Below, one piece after another: positions 22,984 to 35,455 of a stretch of DNA of 64,000 nucleotides. Location of the stretch: the NCBI RefSeq assembly GCF_036884655.1, contig NC_088338.1, positions 4,349,501 to 4,413,500 on the forward strand. Direction: 5' to 3'. Numbering within the stretch: the stretch's first letter is position 1; the number at the start of each line of letters is the position of its first letter. The notes under the pieces were generated by a model. It made no database searches. It saw nothing but the letters and a program-made list of their open reading frames with translations, and was not told the DNA's origin. The stretch is from Musa acuminata AAA Group (lineage: Eukaryota; Streptophyta; Magnoliopsida; Zingiberales; Musaceae). The translations under genes and the position numbers were made by a program.

Positions 22984-25900
22984 ATGGCGGCGAAATCCGA
23001 GGGAGCGGACATGGGGGTCGGGGGGTTCGAAGGGGACGTGGCAGGTGGGGATGAGGGTGAGGTGTCCGTGAAGGAGCGGGAGGTGTCGGTGAACGGACTC
23101 TCCATGAAGACCGCCGAGGTGGAGGCCAAGCTCGACGATGGCAACATCGAGGAGGCCGAGTCGTCCCTCCGGGAAGGGCTCTCACTTAATTACGAGGTCG
23201 ATCTCTTTCTTCCCCGCCTCTTGTTTCTTCGAGCGGCTGTTGTTCCATGCGAAAGTTATGGTTTTTCTCTTGCTTGCCATCCGCTCCTTTGGTTTCAATC
23301 CATCCACTATGGTTCTTCTTGTAGCATGCCTTGCAATTATGCCTCTGACAACGGGCAATACTCTCAAACGAATTTTCCGAGCAAGGAAGTTGCCTGTAGT
23401 CTGTTTCAGAATTCTCAAACAAAATTGCTCGTATAATACGTTCTACCCCGCTGAAGAATCTCTGTTATTGGTAGTGTTCAAGATGGACATGACGCAAAAT
23501 CTATGTAATGTTTGAAACGGTTCATTCATGTCTATTTTATGTTTTTGTATAATATTCCAAGATATTCCTAGATACATTCTAAATGCTAACGCTAAAAAAA
23601 AAAAAGAGGTTCTATCAAATGCTTGATTGTCGCGTAAGGCATGTGACACTAAATGCAGAGGCTATTAATTCCACAATGATATTTTGAGGTGTAATTCCGC
23701 TTGATACGATTGAATGATGTATAATCGTTAATACTTAATTGACATGCCTCTTATCATCAGACTATTTGATCTTGGCATCTTACATCATTAAATGTATTTG
23801 TATCAAATGATAAAGGAAGCAAGAGCACTCCTTGGAAGGCTGGAATATCAAAGAGGCAACATAGAATCTGCTGTTCGGGTATTTGATGGAATAGATCTTC
23901 AAGCTGCCATTCAGCGTATACAACCTTCTGTCTCTGAGAAGCCTGCTACGAGGCGGGGTCGCTCACGCGGTGACTCTATGCATATGGTCTCTCAGCGTGC
24001 TGCTAGCCTTGTCCTTGAAGCCATCTACTTGAAGTCCATGTCTCTCCGGAAGCTAGGCAAAGCTACGGGTATGAGCTGCTAATCATCATTCATGATCCTT
24101 GCAATTTGCAGAAGCCTGAAGATGTGAATCATAGTTTCCTTGCCTTTATCTTGTGAAATACTATATTTGTCATGCACTCTTCTGATGTTGAATCAGATGG
24201 TTTCTTTAGCTTCTGATGAAACAAAATTTTGCTTCCTGCAGAAGCTGCGCAAGAATGTAAAGGTATTCTTGATACAGTGGAAAAGATGTTTCAACATGGC
24301 ATACCTGATGTTTTGGTCGAGCAGAAGTTACAGGAAACTGTTAGTAGGGCTGTGGAGCTCCTTCCAGAACTCTGGAAGCAAGCTGGGAGCTATCATGAGG
24401 CTTTGGCTTCTTACCGACAAGCTCTTCTAAGTCAGTGGAATCTTGATGATGAATCTTGTGCAAGAATTCAGAAAAGATTTGCTGCATTTCTGTTATATAG
24501 TGGGATAGAGGCTGGTCCACCAAATTTGGCTACCCAAGTTGATGGTACATTTGTTCCAAAAAACAATTTGGAAGAAGCAATTTTACTTCTAATGGTAGTC
24601 TTAAGAAAATGGCATCTAGGCAAGATACAATGGGATCCCTCAGTGATGGAACATCTCTCTTTTGCACTCTCTGTATGTTCCCAAACTTTTGTGCTGGCTA
24701 GGCACTTTGAAGAAGCCATGCCTGGAATATATCCACGTTGTGATAGGTGGTACAGTTTGGCTCTTTGCTATAGTGCAGCAGGTCAGAATCATTCTGCTTT
24801 GAACTTATTAAGACAGGCATTAAAGAAGGATGAAAGTCCTAATGACATCATGGCATTACTATTGGCTGCTAAGATTTGCAGTGAAGACCGCCTTCTTTCT
24901 GCCGAGGGAGTCGAATATGCACGGAGGGCTATAGCAAATGCTCAAGCTGCAGATGAGCATCTAAAGAGCGTGGGTCTTCATTTTCTAGGAAATTGTCTGG
25001 GCAAACAAGCTAAAATTGCTTCCTCAGATTATGAAAGGTCTAACTTGCGAATTGAAGCTTTGAAATCACTAGATGAGGCGGTTGCTCTTGAACGACACAA
25101 CCCAGATATACTTTTTGACCTAGGCCTTGAATATTCTGAGCAACACAACACAAATGCAGCTCTCCGATGTGCTAAAGAATTTATTGATGCAACAGGTGGA
25201 TCGGTATTAAAAGGATGGAGATTGCTTTCTCTGATTTTATCTGCTCAGCAACGTTTCACAGAGGCTGAAATTGTCACTGATGCAGCACTGGATGAGACTG
25301 CTAAATGGGAACAAGGGCCTCTACTCAGGATCAAGGCAAAGCTGAAAGTGGCTCAGACCTTGCCCATGGATGCCATTGAAGCCTATCGCTTCTTGCTTGC
25401 TCTAGTTCAGGCCCAAAGGAAGTCTGGATCTGTGAAAAATAACACAGAGGTTTGTTTAACCTTTGTGCAAATTTATATCTTGAGAATTTCCATATACATA
25501 TCTGTTGGCTGTTCTTTCTTCTGTTTATTTCGTTTATCTACTGATTGTGCATGTAATTGTGGATCCTGAAATTTATAGATGTCCTCAATAAATAATGCCT
25601 GGCCATGTTCTTGTCAGTCCATAGTGATGGTATGTTCCACAAATAAAGGGATCCACTATACATTGCTAAAACAATGGTACCACTATCATTTTAAAGTTAA
25701 TGTTGATTGTGTGAGACCTATTAACTGTCCTGAAGAAATTAAATGTAACTGCAAATGAAATAGTAGGTATATATTTGTGTGTTTCACTGGTTAGTAGATA
25801 TTATTTGAACATTCATTAGTTGTCTGGGGCAACTAGGAGCCAATAGATGTTGATCTGGAGAGGGGTTTTCTTTGTCATATAACAGCTGGTAGGGAAGGGA

Positions 25901-28281
25901 AGAATGACCTATATCATAAATAACATGTTCAGAAGCACCAGAAAGTTCTATGGTGTGGTTCTAGATGTACTTTTTACCGGGATTTTTGTCAACTTTTGTT
26001 AGGCCAGGTGTGAATATATACCTTTTTTCATGTTTAGAGATCGTCTAAACTTGTTGTATCATAAATGCACATATCTTCTTGTCACTTGATCCCATGCCTG
26101 CTAGACTATAGTTGAATCTAGAAATAATTTACTTCCATTCTTGCTCTGTTCTGCTTTGTTTTGTGGTCTTCTTCTTAGAAATAGGCCCATGTTAAATTTT
26201 GAATCCTTTTTATTTTTTTCCTTATTTTTCTTGTAATAATATGTTATGTCTGTCTTGTTTTCCTTTTCAAATAATATTAAAAAAAAAGGGCATATCTAGT
26301 GCATTAGGTTTGTGCCAATGTGGAGTCCGAGAATGATCAATATATATAGCCTAATGCCCTTATCTATAAATATACATTTAGAGAGACAATTCAGCAACTC
26401 GGATCTCTTAGATCACAAAGGAACAATCTTATCATTGTACTAAGACTCACTCTCTCCTTTTTGAATAATATCGCAACACATAATTCCCAATGCCAATTTA
26501 AGTTTTGGTTCAGTTTGATGTATATGGTGGTTCTGATAAATTCACGTATGTTGTCTTTTGGAATTGATGAGCACTATCTATAGGATGTCATTGCATTAAA
26601 TATTTGTCTGTCGATAGATGTATTTACCAGTCACTGTATGAGCTTACTATTTATGGATGTTTATGATATTCAAATGGTGCATGCAAAAGATAGGGAACCA
26701 GACAATACTGTTGAAGAATCTGATTCTTGAAATTATTACTATCTTGTTGCGTACCGAGAAAGCAAATAAGATTTAGCAAAGAGAATATTTTCACTCATAG
26801 GCTGATGGTTTGGATGATGGATGTTAGAGGTATAGCAGACACCCTGCCCGTCGATAACTGTCTGAAAGTGTATGGTGTGTTTTGTGTGCATCTAATTTTT
26901 GCTAGGTTTTGATATTAACGCTTTATCTGATGTGTTTTCAGGTTGAGGATGACGACTTTAATGAGTTTGAAGTTTGGCAAGGTCTTGCCAATCTTTACTC
27001 TGGCCTTTCTCACTGGAGAGATGCTGAGATATGTTTGGAGAAAGCTGGGGCCCTGAAACCTTTTTCTTCTTCTATTCTGCATACTGAAGGTACCAATGAT
27101 CATAATTATGTATTTTGGTCTCTCCTGAGCTCCTTGATAAATTACCAATTTGCCTTTTTCTGCTAATATTCTGTCATCTTAATTGTTTGATTTCTTCTTA
27201 TTCAGAACCAAATAGCCACACTGAGACATAGGATACATTAGCAGCTAGTAACTTGTTTAATTAACTCAGTGCATCTACTAAGTTAAATTGAGGTGCAGCT
27301 TGCAGTTAAATTTTGATTGCTTTTTATAGAAGTATCACAAAGAAGATAAAGCTGTTAAGTCATATATGCCAGTTCCTTGTATAAGAAAATTTAATATATA
27401 AACTGTTTCTCTTAATAGAGATTTCTTATCTTATATCGCACGATTTGTAACACCCGGATTAGCCCCATATCAGAAGTGAGAAGACTAAAATTAATTTGTT
27501 GTACTATTATCAACTTCAGCCTAGGCATTTTCGTGGGTTCAACAATGTTGATAGGCCAGTTAGCCCATCGCACCTAAGTCGTGACACCATTTTAAGGCCT
27601 TCGTATTCCTTAAAGGATTCTTATTGGCAAACTACTGAATATGTATTATTTGAATGATTTTTTTTTCATGTCTCCATAGCAAAAGAAGACTTATTTGCTG
27701 CCTTTTTTTAATGTCTACTTTTATTTATCTTGTCTGGCGAAATTAAGCAACATGTTAAGTTTGCATTTCTTCACTGAAATCTCTGGGAATTGACCCCCCC
27801 TTTTTTTTATAGCTCATCAACTTGGATAGGCATCTCTTTAGTTTCATCTCTGAAAGAATTCTTTTCTCCAGCTGCCACCATATTTGGCTTAGCTCAAAGT
27901 GTACATGCAACACATCCGCATGATATCAGTCAGTAAAGTCTTTCTCTATGTGATTTGCCAGGTAGTATGCTTGAAGCTCATGGACAGATGCAAGAAGCAT
28001 TGGCTACTTTCAGCAATGCCCTTTCCTTAGAGCTAGATGATGTGCCATCTAAGGTATCGATCGGTGCTCTGCTGTCCAAAAAAGGCTCAAAATCTTTGCC
28101 CGTCGCCAGAAGCTTTCTTTCAGATGCCCTCAGGCTCGAACCTGCCAATCGGCTGGCATGGTACTACCTGGGAATAATCCACAGGGACGAAGGAAGGATT
28201 GCCGATGCAGCAGACTGCTTCCAGGCAGCATCATTGTTAGAAGAATCGGATCCTATTGAGAGTTTTACTTCTATTTCATAA
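22984..28281 (+). CDS. NPGR2: NPG/NPGR-type TPR protein (plant TTC7-like, calmodulin-binding family)
   Basis: Five coding exons, 22984-23196, 23816-24068, 24242-25449, 26942-27089 and 27962-28281, join in frame to 713 aa; the NO POLLEN GERMINATION family (NPG1, NPGR1, NPGR2) is about 700-740 aa. The protein is nearly all TPR-like helical pairs; recognisable segments are EARALLGRLEYQRGNIESA, the RWYSLALCYSAAGQ repeat, VWQGLANLYS and the C-terminal RLAWYYLGIIHRDEGR followed by LEESDPIESF, typical of the NPGR2 branch. Family members bind calmodulin and scaffold the plasma-membrane PI4-kinase alpha complex (with HYC and EFOP subunits), as TTC7 does in animals. The start is the first Met in a GC-rich leader, followed by an acidic head. 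Frame phases across all four introns agree. The exact paralogue (NPGR2 rather than NPGR1) is less sure than the family. Confidence 0.9.
27447..27600. repeat. Dispersed repeat, TAACACCCGGATTAG type, in NPG-like intron 4
   Basis: Begins TAACACCCGGATTAGCCCCA, resembling a motif at 61331 (TGACACCTAGTTTAATCTCA, followed by a related TATGGGAG stretch). It looks like part of an LTR or small retroelement family common in plant introns. Boundaries are uncertain. Confidence 0.4.
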
Positions 28282-29105
28282 GCATCCAACTCAGTCATCT
28301 GTTCCTACTCCCCCTGCCCCCCCCTCCCAACTGTATGTGCTCATAGCCAATTGAATTGGATATCAGCTATATATTAGAGCTTAGTCTGGTGGACCTTCTT
28401 TTACCTCTTCCTTTGTTTCTTTTTCTGGCTGTTGCTTTGCCAGCTCTGTAAGGTATCAAATGTGAGATGCTCTGATTCATATTTCAATATATACATATCA
28501 ACCACTGTTTCATTTATGGTAGAAACTTTACCTGATGTAATTAGTTTCAAGAACTCAAAGATTGCAATTGAAGGATTAGAATGCAAAGAACTAACAACTC
28601 TTGCTTATTAGAATCACTGCCATTAATATCAACTAGTTTGAGTCCAAGAAAATTTAACTTAATTACCTTAAATTTCCCTAATATTCATACAATCATAATA
28701 ATTTCTTAAAAGTGCAGAGACAATCAAAGAAGCATTTACATCTTTCACATACCACCAAGCATCAGTCAGCTATCTTGTCTTTTTAATGTTCTTGCTTTTC
28801 TACCATAGAGGGATATTGCAGCCATCATGATCTTAATATTTTGATGCAATTTAAGCCAATCGAACAGAGCACATAACCAGAGAAACAAGACCTCCAATCC
28901 AAAAGTGGAAGGAACTCGAGTTGGTCTACAACTCCCAGCTTCTCCGACCAAGATGAGAGTCTGGTTGGCCTTAAGCGTCCGCAGGAACTCGCCTTTCTGC
29001 TGCCATATCCACCGGAAGGCTCTTCCTCTACACCATGATTTCGAGCTGCCGCTCTCTTCCTTTTCGAACATTCTTATATAATTTTATCGTCGCTTATAGC
29101 ACAAC
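28282..29105. other. NPG-like 3' UTR and spacer before tRNA-Val
   Basis: Contains the 3' flank of the NPG-like gene. A minus-strand open frame of 101 codons (29071-28766) has balanced codons in its first half but resembles no family I know; it starts 35 bp from the tRNA gene. Not called as a gene. Confidence 0.5.
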
Positions 29106-29179
29106 GGTGCTGTGGTGTAGTCGGTTATCACGTTAGTCTTACACACTAAAGGTCCCCAGTTCGAACCTGGGCAGCACCA
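29106..29179 (+). tRNA. tRNA-Val (anticodon UAC)
   Basis: Full cloverleaf: acceptor stem GGTGCTG pairs perfectly with CAGCACC, discriminator A at 29179; the D arm carries the A-box-like TGGTGTAGTCGG; the anticodon stem TTAGT/ACTAA encloses loop CTTACAC with anticodon TAC; the T arm is CCCAG-TTCGAAC-CTGGG. No intron. A run of five T at 29197-29201 is the probable Pol III terminator. Its 3' 34 nt are also the start of a tandem array (next entry). Confidence 0.95.
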
Positions 29180-29853
29180 TAAAAATAATCTTACCCTTTT
29201 TATTCTACTTTATTAAATGAACGACAGATATTATATATACAAAGCCTCAATATAATATAATATAATATCCATAATAATTTAATTGGATAACATATGTTTA
29301 ATTTATTTGAGGGTTTTTTTTTGCCTTTCTAATGACTTTACAAAGGAAGCTCAAACAGGATTCAGTCTCTAAAGGTCCCCAGTTCGAACTAAAGGTCCCC
29401 AGTTCGAACCTGGGCAGCACCATAAAAATAATCTTACCCTTTTTATTCTACTTTATTAAATGAACGACAGATATTATATATACAAAGCCTCAATATAATA
29501 TAATATAATATCCATAATAATTTAATTGGATAACATATGTTTAATTTATTTGAGGGTTTTTTTTTGCCTTTCTAATGACTTTACAAAGGAAGCTCAAACA
29601 GGATTCAGTCTCTAAAGGTCCCCAGTTCGAACTAAAGGTCCCCAGTTCGAACCTGGGCAGCACCATAAAAATAATCTTACCCTTTTTATTCTACTTTATT
29701 AAATGAACGACAGATATTATATATACAAAGCCTCAATATAATATAATATAATATCCATAATAATTTAATTGGATAACATATGTTTAATTTATTTGAGGGT
29801 TTTTTTTTGCCTTTCTAATGACTTTACAAAGGAAGCTCAAACAGGATTCAGTC
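29146..29853 (+). repeat. 243-bp tandem array made of tRNA-Val 3' part plus downstream flank
   Basis: Three units with a 243-bp period start at 29146, 29389 and 29632 (the last ends near 29853, lacking the final 20 bp). Each carries the last third of the tRNA (B box, T arm, acceptor 3' strand), the T-run terminator and about 190 bp of AT-rich flank. At both junctions the 20-bp piece CTAAAGGTCCCCAGTTCGAA is doubled. By eye the units are identical, so the array is very young or an assembly artefact. Only the first unit is attached to a complete tRNA; units 2 and 3 lack the A box and anticodon. Confidence 0.93.
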
Positions 29854-30281
29854 TCTTCCAAGCAAATATTTGCATGGAAGCCTTGTCGTACGGCAAGACC
29901 CACCGTCATGTAAGTGGGCCCTTCCACAGTGGAGCTGCTTTAAAAATCACGTGATGAGCTTTAAAAGTGTGATTCGGTTGATGAAGGCGGTCTACTCGCC
30001 GAGTTGGGGACAGCACGCTCGACTCGGTGTCTCGCCACGGCAACTCAAGTTTTGACTACGTTACCGGATCGTATCGTAATTCGACTCCCACTCAAATCGC
30101 GGTCGAATCGACGACGGAAACACAAGGGTTTATAAAGGGGTTTCATGGTCGAGAAGGCTACAGGAAGCGTCTCCCTCCCCACGACGATCCTCCGCGAAAT
30201 CCATGGACAGGAGGCGTAGACCATCGCCAGAACGCCAATGTCTCGATCTTGGTTTCTAGTGCTTTAGATTCCCGGTTGTCC
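29854..30281. other. Upstream region of the Lon-like relic
   Basis: Unique-looking DNA of rising GC content leading to the first exon of the Lon-like pseudogene; probably the remains of its promoter and 5' leader. An open frame continues upstream of the chosen Met at 30282, but the Lon-like residues begin at that Met. Confidence 0.4.
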
Positions 30282-33200
30282 ATGCTGAGGTTTCTCCCGT
30301 CTGCTTGCGTCCGAGGCCGATGGCTCTCGGCCAGGCCCCTGGCGGTCGCCGTCAATGCCGGCGAAAGGAGCTCTCCGTTGCTCAGTGTGTTGGGTTCCTT
30401 CAGGAGTCCGCGCGGCGGAAGCTCGGGTTTTGGGAGAAAAATGTTCTTTTGCTCCGAGCGTGGCACTGGTTTTGAGCCGTCCGCGGAGGCCAAGGCCGAG
30501 GAGGAAGCTAGGGCCGTTGTCATTGTCTCTTTGGAGGGTGGCGGGACAGAAAAGGTTGGTTCCAAGGCATCCTCAGCGATTGTTTGTACGAATCCACCGC
30601 CCGAGGACTACTCGTCGGTCAGTTTTTTTCCATTAAAATCTAACCATTGCAACTCTTTTGACAGCGGTCTGTTGGATGGAAGTGTTTGTTAATATCTTAA
30701 AATCGTTTCTTAGGTAGTCGGTGTCGCAATAGTTAATGTTCTATTAACCCCGGATCTTAAATATTTTACGAGTTTCTTGATTTTTTTAATTTAATTTTTT
30801 TTCTTATTTTTGATGTTTTGTTTCATAATGTTGGGAATTTAAATCAATCAATCATGTCTCATCTACTGACTTAAGCTTTTAGAACTTGACCGAGCCACAC
30901 ATAGTTAAATATATATTTCTGATTAATTGAAGTTTCACGTGCTGGGTTGAACCATCTATCATCCACATGAGGGGGAGTGAGAATATAAATCTCGTTTACT
31001 GGCTTTTATGCAGTGCAATTGTTAAAAAAACTTGGTTCTTAAGCTGTATAGTATTTGTTACTGCAAATAATTGGTATTGCTATTGTAGTTTTATTGTACT
31101 GTTAAGAATAACAATACTTTTGCATTGGAGGCTTTCTGGACAATTTACTAGTGTTAATGCAACTTAAATGAGCAGCAGGCTGGAGAAATTGACAACTTGA
31201 ATAATTATGTCCAAGTTCTGGAATCCTCCTTGATCACTATTGCTTGATTTGTTAAACACTGTACTTGTACCAGTGATTTCTTGATTATGCTTTTACTGAA
31301 ATCAAGTTGCTTGAATCTATTCTCTGTTAAAAATTTCTATGATATCTGCATATTTCTCTTTTGTTAATTCTCTTTCTAAAGATCTATTACTTCATATGCT
31401 GCTGATTAGCCTTCTCAACTTGGTGTCACAGTAGGAAATTTTGTACAGCACCTTTCTGCTTGTGGTTGGTCCGAACAGCACCTCTCCCAGTTGGATTAAC
31501 TTGTTTGCCAAATACTATTCTGTATATACAAAAATAATCATTTGATCAAGCTACATCATTAGCAAGGATACCAACAGAGCATGTGTATGCAATTTCATAC
31601 AGTAAATGAAAATATATGAAAATATGAATTTGCAGATGGAAACATAAATTGTTAGAAACTCCCCACTGTGTCAGTTTATTTCTTTCTATTATTCAAGTAT
31701 TTTTGAAGCATGGTTCATCTAAATGAATTACTAATAGTTGAAGCTGTAATAAATTTGCAAAATTTTGCATAGGAAGATTGTCAGTTCCTATTGTCTATCA
31801 GGAATTTTTGTTTTGAATCGATATAACATGTTCTGATCTGGAGTTAACGATGAAAATATCCCCAGCATGTTAATGTGCTTTTTTTTGCCATTCATGTAAC
31901 TGCCAGCTACATATCCAATTTATTTTCTTACAGTCTGTTTTTTGTTAATATTATGAGAACCCTGTTCTTCCTTTCTTCTAATAATTTTCCTTGATTTGGC
32001 TTTTTGGACAGCTGGTATACCCTATTTGCTTCCTTTTCTTTTTTAAGCAACATTGTTGCTCTCTCGTAATAGGAAGTTTTTATGCCTGGATGTTGTATGG
32101 CATGAACTTTTTGTTTATGTAGGTTTTCTTTATCTGTACAGCTAATGTAATTGAGATGATTCCAAACCCTCTCTTGGATAGAATGGAAATTATCTCTCTT
32201 GCTGGCTAGATCACTGATAAGAAGATGCATCTCACAAGGGACCATATAGAGAAAACTTGTGAAACCTGTGGTGTCAGACCTGATCAAGTAAGATCCAAAT
32301 TTATCAAATGAATCGTCCATCACTATCCTTTGTCATCAAATATCCCCCACTGGTTTTCCTGCCAATGGATTGGTATGCTTGTTTTGACTCACCTTGTGTT
32401 GTTAGTTCTTTTCTTTACCCTGCTTAAACTGTTTAAAATTGTATTATATCTGCACATATATAACTTTATCAAGTATATATTATATGTAGTTTACACATAC
32501 ATGTGCATATGTGTCTGAATATGTATATAGTATATGTATATGTAGGTGTTTCACGTATCATTACAATTCGTAATAACCAGGGATCTCATTGGTGTTATTA
32601 GTTTATGCCACATAACAATGCTAGACTGTTTTCATGAAAGTATGTGGATTGTACATTGGTTTAAGTTAAGAAAAAGTTCCTTCAAGGATGATTTAAGGCC
32701 GTATATAGCATGGGGATTTAGATCCGATCTGTTTCTGTGTAACAGATCAATGGTCTAGGATCAAGGCTGCTGTATTTGATTTTGGACGATCTGTGATATC
32801 TGATTTCAAAACATAAATAACTTTTGGTGAAAAAGGAAGTTATTTGAGGACAAGATGGTAAAAGAGGGAAATAATATTAGAGAAGAACCGAGAAAGAAGA
32901 GGAAAGAGAGGTTGCCAACCTTTCTATATTAGTGCCAAAGCCAATGCATGGTGAATTGGCACCACAGATGATAGTTTCCCCTTGACTCTTGACCTGTAAG
33001 ACTATATATAATCCTTGTTTACACTATTACAGCTTGTAATTTATCAATGTGGGAATTTGATTTTAATATGAGGCGATTTTATTTCAGGTTCATGGTATAA
33101 AATATAAACCAAAGTAAGATCTAAACAAAAGGCATGATTTCTGTGTGAAGCTGGTGTATGAGTCTCCTGCTTTATATTTTGTTACACGTCCACCATATGC

Positions 33201-34496
33201 ATAGTCTCATTCTTACTTGTACAGGTAGAAGCAACTGATGCTGCTCTTCTATCACTGATTGATAATTATTGCCGAGAAGCTTGGTGTTAGAAACCTAAAA
33301 AAGGCATTTTGAAAGGATATATCGGAAGGTACACATATCTTGGCATGATGGCTCTTAAAATTGAGCACCTGATTAGATTCTGATGTTTCTGTTGCTCTTG
33401 CTACTGTTGCAGCATGGAATGTAGCTTATAAGTGAAGCTTATGTTGTATGATGACCATTCTTTAAAGAATGTGATCGTCAGTCAAATGACACCTGTATCT
33501 GATTAAACTTATTTTCTTGCCACGATATGTGCCATCAATTTTTTGAATCTGTTGGATCACAGCAGACATTTATTTCTTACATCTGTTCTTGCATTTCCAT
33601 AAAATTGGTAGACACAGAGCTTCTTGCTTCATGTCCATTTATAGGATTCCAGTGTCTCATAATAGGATCAGGAAGTCAGTAGAAAGATCTACAATAGCAA
33701 ATTTTTATCTATAGATAAGAAATTTCAGACGTAAGAATTTTGATGATTTGGTGCTTCTGCATTGGGGAGTTCTTTGTAAGTTATCGAAGAACAAAGCAAT
33801 AACATCAACAGAGTGGAATAGTTAGAGCTAAACTTGAATGATATACTTACAAACTGCTATCCACTTGACATTGCAATTGTTATTGGCAGGTTAATGAAGG
33901 GACAAACAGCACCAGTGAAGTAGTTGGCAGTGACATGGTCGATAAAGTTTCTGTTGATGTGTCAAATCTGGCCAATTTTGAAGGAAAGCCAGCATACCAA
34001 GCTGAACATGTTTACGATCAGACTCCTATAGGAGTTGTTTGGGTCTTGCGTGGACTGCCTTCAGTAGCTCAACATTGTCCATTGTGGCCTCCCTAGTGGA
34101 GCAAGGAGTAGGGAAAGGTGCACTTCATCTAACAGGACAGCTTGGAGATGTCATGAAGGAAAATGCCCAAAAAGATCATACGGTTGCCAGAGCTATATTA
34201 CTTCAGAAAGAGCCAGGGAACAAGTTATTTGCAAATTCCAAGCTCCACCTGCATGTGCCTGCCGGTGCTGCTCAAAAGGGTGGACCACCCACCAGGATCA
34301 CTTTATTGTTATCTCTTGCTATGAATAAGCCTGTCAAGAAGGAACTCTCTATGATCAGTGAAGTGACAGTGACAGGACGAATGCTTCCAATTCGAGGGGT
34401 ATGGAACTAGTAACTATTTTGTGTACTAGTATTTTCTTTTTCACAACTGATCATTATATATATATACATACATATATATATATATATACATACATA

Positions 34497-34591
<95 letters not shown>

Positions 34592-35455
34592 TATCATTGT
34601 ACTTTACGTCAATCATCTTATTTATCCTATGGGAAAAGGATTTAAAAGATTCATAATGTCCATTATAGTTTTTATAGACTCTTGGTATTATATGTTGATT
34701 ATGTTCTGTGTATTATTATTTTCTTTCTCCCATCTGATCATTCATAGATATATATAGGTACATACATGCATGTTATACAGTTTGGCCTGATCATAGAACT
34801 TCACCTCAATTATCTCATCCGTCCTATAGGAAAAATTATAAAAAGATTCACTATGTCCATTATGGTGTCTATAGACTCTCCTTTAAGTCCTCTCAACTAA
34901 AGGTCTATTGGTTTCAACTTTAGATTTCCATTTGATTGTTCTTTTTCAATTGATCATCTTATTTTCTAAAGATCTTTTCCATTTGTGCTAAATGAAACAG
35001 TATGGCTCATTGTTTTCTTATTCAAGACTGATTTCCCTGAGTGTATCGAGTTATTGCTACTTTGACTTTACTTAAAATGCAATCATGTCAAACACTGCAC
35101 CTTTTGTGTGATTGTCTTCATTGATTGAATTACTATTTCATTTTTTTGGGTGTAATCCGAGGCCAATTTCTCCACAATAGCTTTACTTTCTTTGGACTTT
35201 CAAATTTTCAGGGGTCTATTTCGATCACTCCACTAAAGATGTTATTGCAATCATTTTAGTTTACAGTTGAACATCCTGAATTTAGTATTTATAGATTTCA
35301 ATATCATAACGCTCTCTCTCCAAATTCAAACAGGTGAAAGAAAAAACAATTGCAACAAGGAGGAGCGGTGTGAAGACGATTTTGATGAGATCGCTACTAA
35401 TGTGAAAGAAGGCTTTGAAGTATACTTTGTGGATTACTACGACCAAATATTTTAG
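30282..35455 (+). pseudogene. Mitochondrial Lon protease (LON1) pseudogene, internally deleted
   Basis: Pieces in gene order: 30282-30617, first exon of 112 codons with an Arg-rich mitochondrial leader and the LON1-like RSSPLLSVLG and ASSAIV motifs, ending at a GT donor; 32123-32287, AAA+ sensor region (CTANVIEMIPNPLLDRMEI); 33225-33328 (DNYCREA); 33890-34398, start of the protease domain; 35334-35455, C-terminus. The exons for the substrate-binding domain and Walker A/B were not found. Lesions: TAG at 32207-32209; one extra T at about 33281, giving TAG at 33288; one base missing at about 34039; the codon for the catalytic Ser reads CCC (Pro) at 34288-34290; a short deletion at about 35380 shifts the last exon. 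Introns are kept, so this is a decayed gene duplicate, not a retrocopy. LON1 normally degrades damaged matrix proteins. Confidence 0.88.
34455..34588. repeat. Compound (TA)n(GA)n microsatellite
   Basis: About 100 bp of TA/TACA repeats passing directly into about 34 bp of GA repeats, within the last intron of the Lon-like relic. Confidence 0.95.

Noticed and set aside
22632..23185. Minus-strand frames opposite the NPG-like first exon
   Set aside because: Shadows of a GC-rich exon and of the (TA)n array; no family.
28766..29071. 101-codon minus-strand open frame beside tRNA-Val
   Set aside because: First half has protein-like composition, but there is no recognisable family, no splice context and no promoter signal; kept only as a note.
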